Shown piece by piece: positions 19,201 to 22,489 of a stretch of DNA of 22,489 nucleotides. The stretch comes from Phallusia fumigata (Eukaryota; Chordata; Ascidiacea; Phlebobranchia; Ascidiidae). The stretch's first letter is position 1; every line of letters starts with the position of its first letter. The stretch covers positions 1-22,489 of the forward strand of contig QXVZ01002914.1 in the NCBI GenBank assembly GCA_008931825.1. The letters are read 5' to 3'. A program made the translations under genes and the position numbers. The notes under the pieces were generated by a model, which was not told the origin of the DNA, did not search any database, and saw nothing but the letters and a program-made list of their open reading frames with translations.

Positions 19201-21535
19201 GGCAAATAGTTAAACAATCTCCGCATTGGATGAAATTTGGACAGTTTGTATAACATGTCATTGTGGTGCAATATTAATGTGTTTTACCCTATAGCCCCAG
19301 CAGTTCCCCCACTAGCCCCCTAAATGGGGCAAATAGTTAAACAATCTCCGCATTGGATGAAATTTGGACAGTTTGTATAACATGTCATTGTGGTGCAATA
19401 TTAATGTGTTTTACCCTATAGCCCCAGCAGTTCCCCCACTAGCCCCCTAAATGGGGCAAATAGTTAAACAATCTCCGCATTGGATGAAATTTGGACAGTT
19501 TGTATAACATGTCATTGTGGTGCAATATTAATGTGTTTTACCCTATAGCCCCAGCAGTTCCCCCACTAGCCCCCTAAATGGGGCAAATAGTTAAACAATC
19601 TCCGCATTGGATGAAATTTGGACAGTTTGTATAACATGTCATTGTGGTGCAATATTAATGTGTTTTACCCTATAGCCCCAGCAGTTCCCCCACTAGCCCC
19701 CTAAAATGGGGCAAATAGTTAAACAATCTCCAAATTAGATGAAATTTGGACAGTGTGCATAACATGTCATTGTGGTGCAATAATTAATGTGTTTTACCCT
19801 ATAGCCCCAGCAGTTCCCCCACTAGCCCCCTAAAATGGGGCAAACAAGTATACAATCTCCGCATTGGATGAAATTTGGACAGTTTGTATTACATGTCATT
19901 ATGGTGCAATATTTAATGTTTTTTACCCTATAGCCCCAGCAGTTACCCCACTAGCCCCCTAAAATGGGGCAAACAGGTAAACGACCTCCGAATTGGATGA
20001 AATTCGGACAGTTTGTATAACATATCATTGTGGTGCAATATTTATTGTTTTTTACCCTATCGCCCTAGCAGTTACCCAACTAGCCCCCGAAAATGGGGCA
20101 AATAGGTAAACGATCTCCGAATTGGATGAAATTCGGACAGTTTGTATAACATGTCATTGTGGCATCATCTAACATGTCATCTATAGCCTGGACATGTTTA
20201 CAGAAAAACGCAATATGTGGAACTTTGCATGTGTGGGGACCCATACGTTTCTGCCAGCAGAAACAATCATGTCATAAATAGCGCAGGTAACTATAAGACC
20301 CAATGTAAGATATTGTGGGGAATATATATTCTCTTTCAGTATCGGGTAATAGTATGTGTAAAATGTCTATATATGGTAAGCCACCCTTCTAGTTTAAAAT
20401 AATTCTTTTCATTTCATTTTTAAGCTTATGTGCATAGGCATTTGTAAATCACTGCAAATTTATTTTAAAACGTTTAAATTCAGATGTTTTTGTTCGCAGA
20501 CTTAGCAGAGAGCGATCTTCCGTATACTGTGGCCATCACTGGTGATAGCAAGGAGGATTACACAGATAAGGATGTTTTGGTTCTCGGTGGAGGTGATGGG
20601 GGGATTCTAAATTATTTACGTGACAAGTATGTTTGAAAATATATTGCATTTAAAACTCCAATGATATTATAACATGTTGTTGAGCATGTTTAGTGTCTAG
20701 AAATCTTGAAAATGTGTTAATTATAAAGTTTGGTTTGTCAATTCTGTGCTAAAATTTCAGCATTGCATGATTTAAGGAAAACATATGTTTATTTGGCAGT
20801 GTGACTTGTCTAACTTTGAATTTTATGTGCTGGTTAAAAAATGTGTCTGTATGAAATTTTTTGAATTTTCTAGAGGTCCACGCATGATAACCATGATTGA
20901 TATCGATCGAGTGGTGATTGATGCAGCCAAAATACATCTACGAGGAATCTGTGGAGATTCCATGGATGAAGAGGAGGGTAAAAATTATAAGGTAACGAAA
21001 ACTTGTAGCACACTGCAGTGTGTGTAAGGTTTATTACAACACGATTTGAAAGATGCAGCAGTGATCAGCACTGAGTGATGCTGTTTTTGGTGTCCACTGA
21101 AATCTGCCGACTGTCTCTGAATGATGACTGTTAACAAGTTATGTCAATAAAATTATCGAATACAAATTTATATTCTACAAAATGTCAACATTTTAGATCT
21201 AAAAACATAAAAAGTGTGTTAACTAATCTATTTAAGGCCATGAATCTAACAGCATCTCAGACATGCTTCGTCAAAACGAGTATGTATTAACTTTTAGTGT
21301 TCAGCAAAACAGAAAACTTGCAGCTTTGGTTTTTCTATGACAAGTTGTTTTTGGCAGATCATAGTTGACGACTGTGTGAAGCACCTGGTGGAGTTTGCGA
21401 AGACTGGTCATAAATTTGATTATGTCATCAATGACCTCACAGCCATCCCGATTAGCAAGGAACCTGTCGGGTCACATTGGGACTTTGTAAAACTTATCCT
21501 TAGTTTGTCACTGGACGTGCTTCGAGATGACGGCA
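16296..21535 (+). CDS. SMS: Spermine synthase, 8 exons, 3' end missing at an N
   Basis: It transfers an aminopropyl group from decarboxylated SAM to spermidine, giving spermine and methylthioadenosine, in the cytosol. Exons: 16296-16386, 17031-17157, 17328-17412, 17478-17551, 18498-18673, 20500-20626, 20874-20991, 21358-21535; all junctions keep frame (325 residues). The animal N-terminal SpeD-like domain is followed by [38 protein letters not shown], the GGGDGGIL cofactor loop (catalytic Asp 217, human 201), [10 protein letters not shown] and [12 protein letters not shown] (Asp 292, human 276). AESD-DLPYT and the N-terminal domain favour spermine over spermidine synthase. ATG 16296 is the first after an in-frame stop; ATG 16323 has a better context. 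Exon 5 uses CAG at 18495-18497, because earlier acceptors would meet TAA. About 50 C-terminal residues, expected after ...LRDDG, are absent. Confidence 0.95.
17733..17976. mobile_element. hAT-type MITE, 244 bp, perfect 8-bp target duplication
   Basis: The element starts CATAGGCGCC and ends GGCCCCTATG, short near-perfect inverted repeats, with further inner pairing (GGGTATGCC near the left end and GGCATACCC near the right). CTACACAC is repeated exactly at 17725-17732 and 17977-17984, the 8-bp duplication expected of hAT elements. It lies in spermine synthase intron 4 and has no ORF. Confidence 0.85.
18886..18945. repeat. Polypyrimidine tract followed by G18 run
   Basis: A T/C-only stretch with one A is followed by GTCCCCT and then 18 consecutive G bases (18928-18945). 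It lies in spermine synthase intron 5, directly before the satellite array. The run length is likely to be imprecise in the assembly. Confidence 0.85.
18960..20165. repeat. Tandem array of 127-129-bp units (minisatellite-like) in SMS intron 5
   Basis: About nine units run head to tail; the ACCCTATAG or ACCCCATAG boundary recurs at 19031, 19159, 19286, 19413, 19540, 19667, 19796, 19925 and 20054. Spacing is 127 bp in the centre and 128-129 bp at the edges. Units starting at 19159, 19286, 19413 and 19540 look identical by eye; outer ones diverge. Each unit holds a small hairpin, CCCC(C)TAAA(A)TGGGG, and a GATGAAATTTGGACAG segment. The first unit is preceded by a diverged partial one. It is not a CRISPR array: there are no unique spacers. 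Confidence 0.95.
20166..20499. other. Right flank of the array and end of SMS intron 5
   Basis: It shares AACTTTGCATGTGTGGGG with the region near 7085 and CAGAAACAATCATG with the region near 5140. This extends the repeat kinship beyond the tandem units. No gene is seen. Confidence 0.45.
20992..21357. other. SMS intron 7, nothing recognised
   Basis: An AT-rich intron between GTAACG and a TTTTTGGCAG acceptor. No repeat or ORF of note. Confidence 0.5.
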
Positions 21536-21536
21536 N
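21536..21536. other. Undetermined base breaking spermine synthase (possible assembly seam)
   Basis: The frame reads ...LDVLRDDG and then one more A before the N. After it, neither the expected conserved continuation (a K-Y-F-T-Q-G-N-like block) nor a GT donor is seen. The discontinuity coincides with the N. Confidence 0.6.
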
Positions 21537-22489
21537 CCATCGTGGATACAATATTGAGATCCCTTGTTATCAGTTATTGTGTGCAGCAGACAAAGGTGGC
21601 TATGATTCAAATTTTGTTTGGTTTTGTCAATAAGCTTGTGTAGCTCGGCTGTCAAGGGCCGGAGGCACCAGCCCTGGAAAGAGGGTTGGTTATAGATTTT
21701 TTTGCCTATGTCTTTCATGTTGTGAATGTATGGTGGGGTCTAATTTAGCATAGTCACCACATTGGTATTGTGTGCTGTAATATGTATGCGAGTATATTCT
21801 TGGCCAGGGTGACTGATTTAAGACACACAAATAACCATTGCCATACATTTGTGAATCATTAAAACCATGATTGATATTATCTAATGTGATTTGTTCTAAA
21901 CTTACTCCATAAAGAAAGTCCATAAAGAATATTTGAATTCAACACACAGTTAAACTTTGAATGATAAGTATCATGACAATTGTGTAGAGTCCAATTTGCT
22001 TTAAAGAAAGAAAAAATTTGCTTTTAAAGAAAGAAAATCAATTAAAGAAAAAATAAATCAATTGGGGCAACCACCCAATGTTGTAAGTTTTACATTATAA
22101 CATACCAATTTTACAAAACATTACCACAAATGGTGTTGTTATATTCCTTGACTTTTTTATTTCACTGAAGATGGGTGTTTTACACTTTATGGAAATCAAA
22201 GGGTGATGCATGAGGCCATGCTTGTTACTTTTATTTCTTACAAAATAATTTTCATGGGAGTAAACCTGTTTACTTCAAAAAATCAAAGTGGAAATAGCTG
22301 CAAGGTTTCTGGTCCTATTTTACAAGTCAACAATCTACAACATTGTTTGTGGTGAATCATTGTTAGTTGTTCTCGTATCTTACATAATTTTGTTTTTATC
22401 ACAAACTTTCGTCTGTTTTATATGAAACGCGTACAACTGGGTAGTCACCGAAGTGGTTATTTCGAATGCCCCAGTTTGATGTTGTGAGG
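21537..22489. other. Non-coding stretch beyond the seam
   Basis: No spermine synthase C-terminal exon, other gene or RNA gene was recognised on either strand. The GC-richer patch near 21640-21690 (CAAGGGCCGGAGGCACCAGC then CCTGG) has the look of an interspersed repeat, but I cannot name it. It may not be truly adjacent to the sequence on its left. Confidence 0.4.
22435..22476. repeat. Inverted repeat at the window edge
   Basis: AACTGGG (22435-22441) pairs with CCCAGTT (22470-22476) around a 28-base loop that has its own CACC/GTGG pairing. It is cut close to the window end, so any larger element cannot be judged. Confidence 0.35.

Noticed and set aside
18960-20165. CRISPR array
   Set aside because: Whole units repeat without variable spacers, and the window is eukaryotic.
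21690-21923. 77-codon minus-strand ORF after the seam
   Set aside because: No family similarity, overlaps a repeat-like patch, and the start context is unremarkable.

Overview
The window is metazoan nuclear DNA. It is AT-rich, with genes split into small exons by introns of roughly 0.1-3 kb, canonical GT-AG junctions and many short non-autonomous transposons. The gene style (compact introns, a chordate-like spermine synthase, an NLR immune receptor, heavy MITE load) suggests a tunicate such as Ciona, but that is inference. Two isolated N bases (298 and 21536) sit at abrupt discontinuities and look like assembly seams.

Layout. (1) 1-1350: two diverged copies of a ~300-bp segment about 1 kb apart; the homology of the first copy stops exactly at the N at 298. 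(2) 2563-2835, minus: a complete, intronless LC8 dynein light chain. Behind it, 3320-3541 minus, is an unrecognised 73-residue ORF. (3) 4629-12832, plus: an 11-exon gene I assembled by hand from splice sites and codon phase. It gives 752 residues: a novel low-complexity N-terminus, a NACHT ATPase, NLR helical domains and about three leucine-rich repeats, followed by AATAAA at 12952. All ten junctions keep frame. Its introns hold old repeat copies, a 20-bp-periodic repeat that folds back on itself, a 1.3-kb pogo-type element with a truncated transposase, and a fold-back element with 74-bp inverted repeats. (4) 12960-16295: intergenic, with a hAT-type MITE, a tRNA-like SINE remnant, a promoter-like cluster near 14871-14978 and a diverged ~165-bp tandem duplication. 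(5) 16296-21535, plus: eight exons of spermine synthase (325 residues). The coding frame breaks at the N at 21536 and the last ~50 residues are not found. Its introns hold a hAT MITE with a perfect 8-bp target duplication and a ~1.2-kb array of 127-129-bp repeats. (6) 21537-22489: no gene recognised.

The three recognised genes have unrelated jobs: LC8 is a dynein/hub protein, the NLR is a probable cytosolic sensor, and spermine synthase acts in polyamine synthesis. They are not an operon or a functional cluster. What links the regions is repeat content: relatives of the 127-bp satellite in the spermine synthase intron also occur, diverged, in introns 1 and 5 of the NLR gene.
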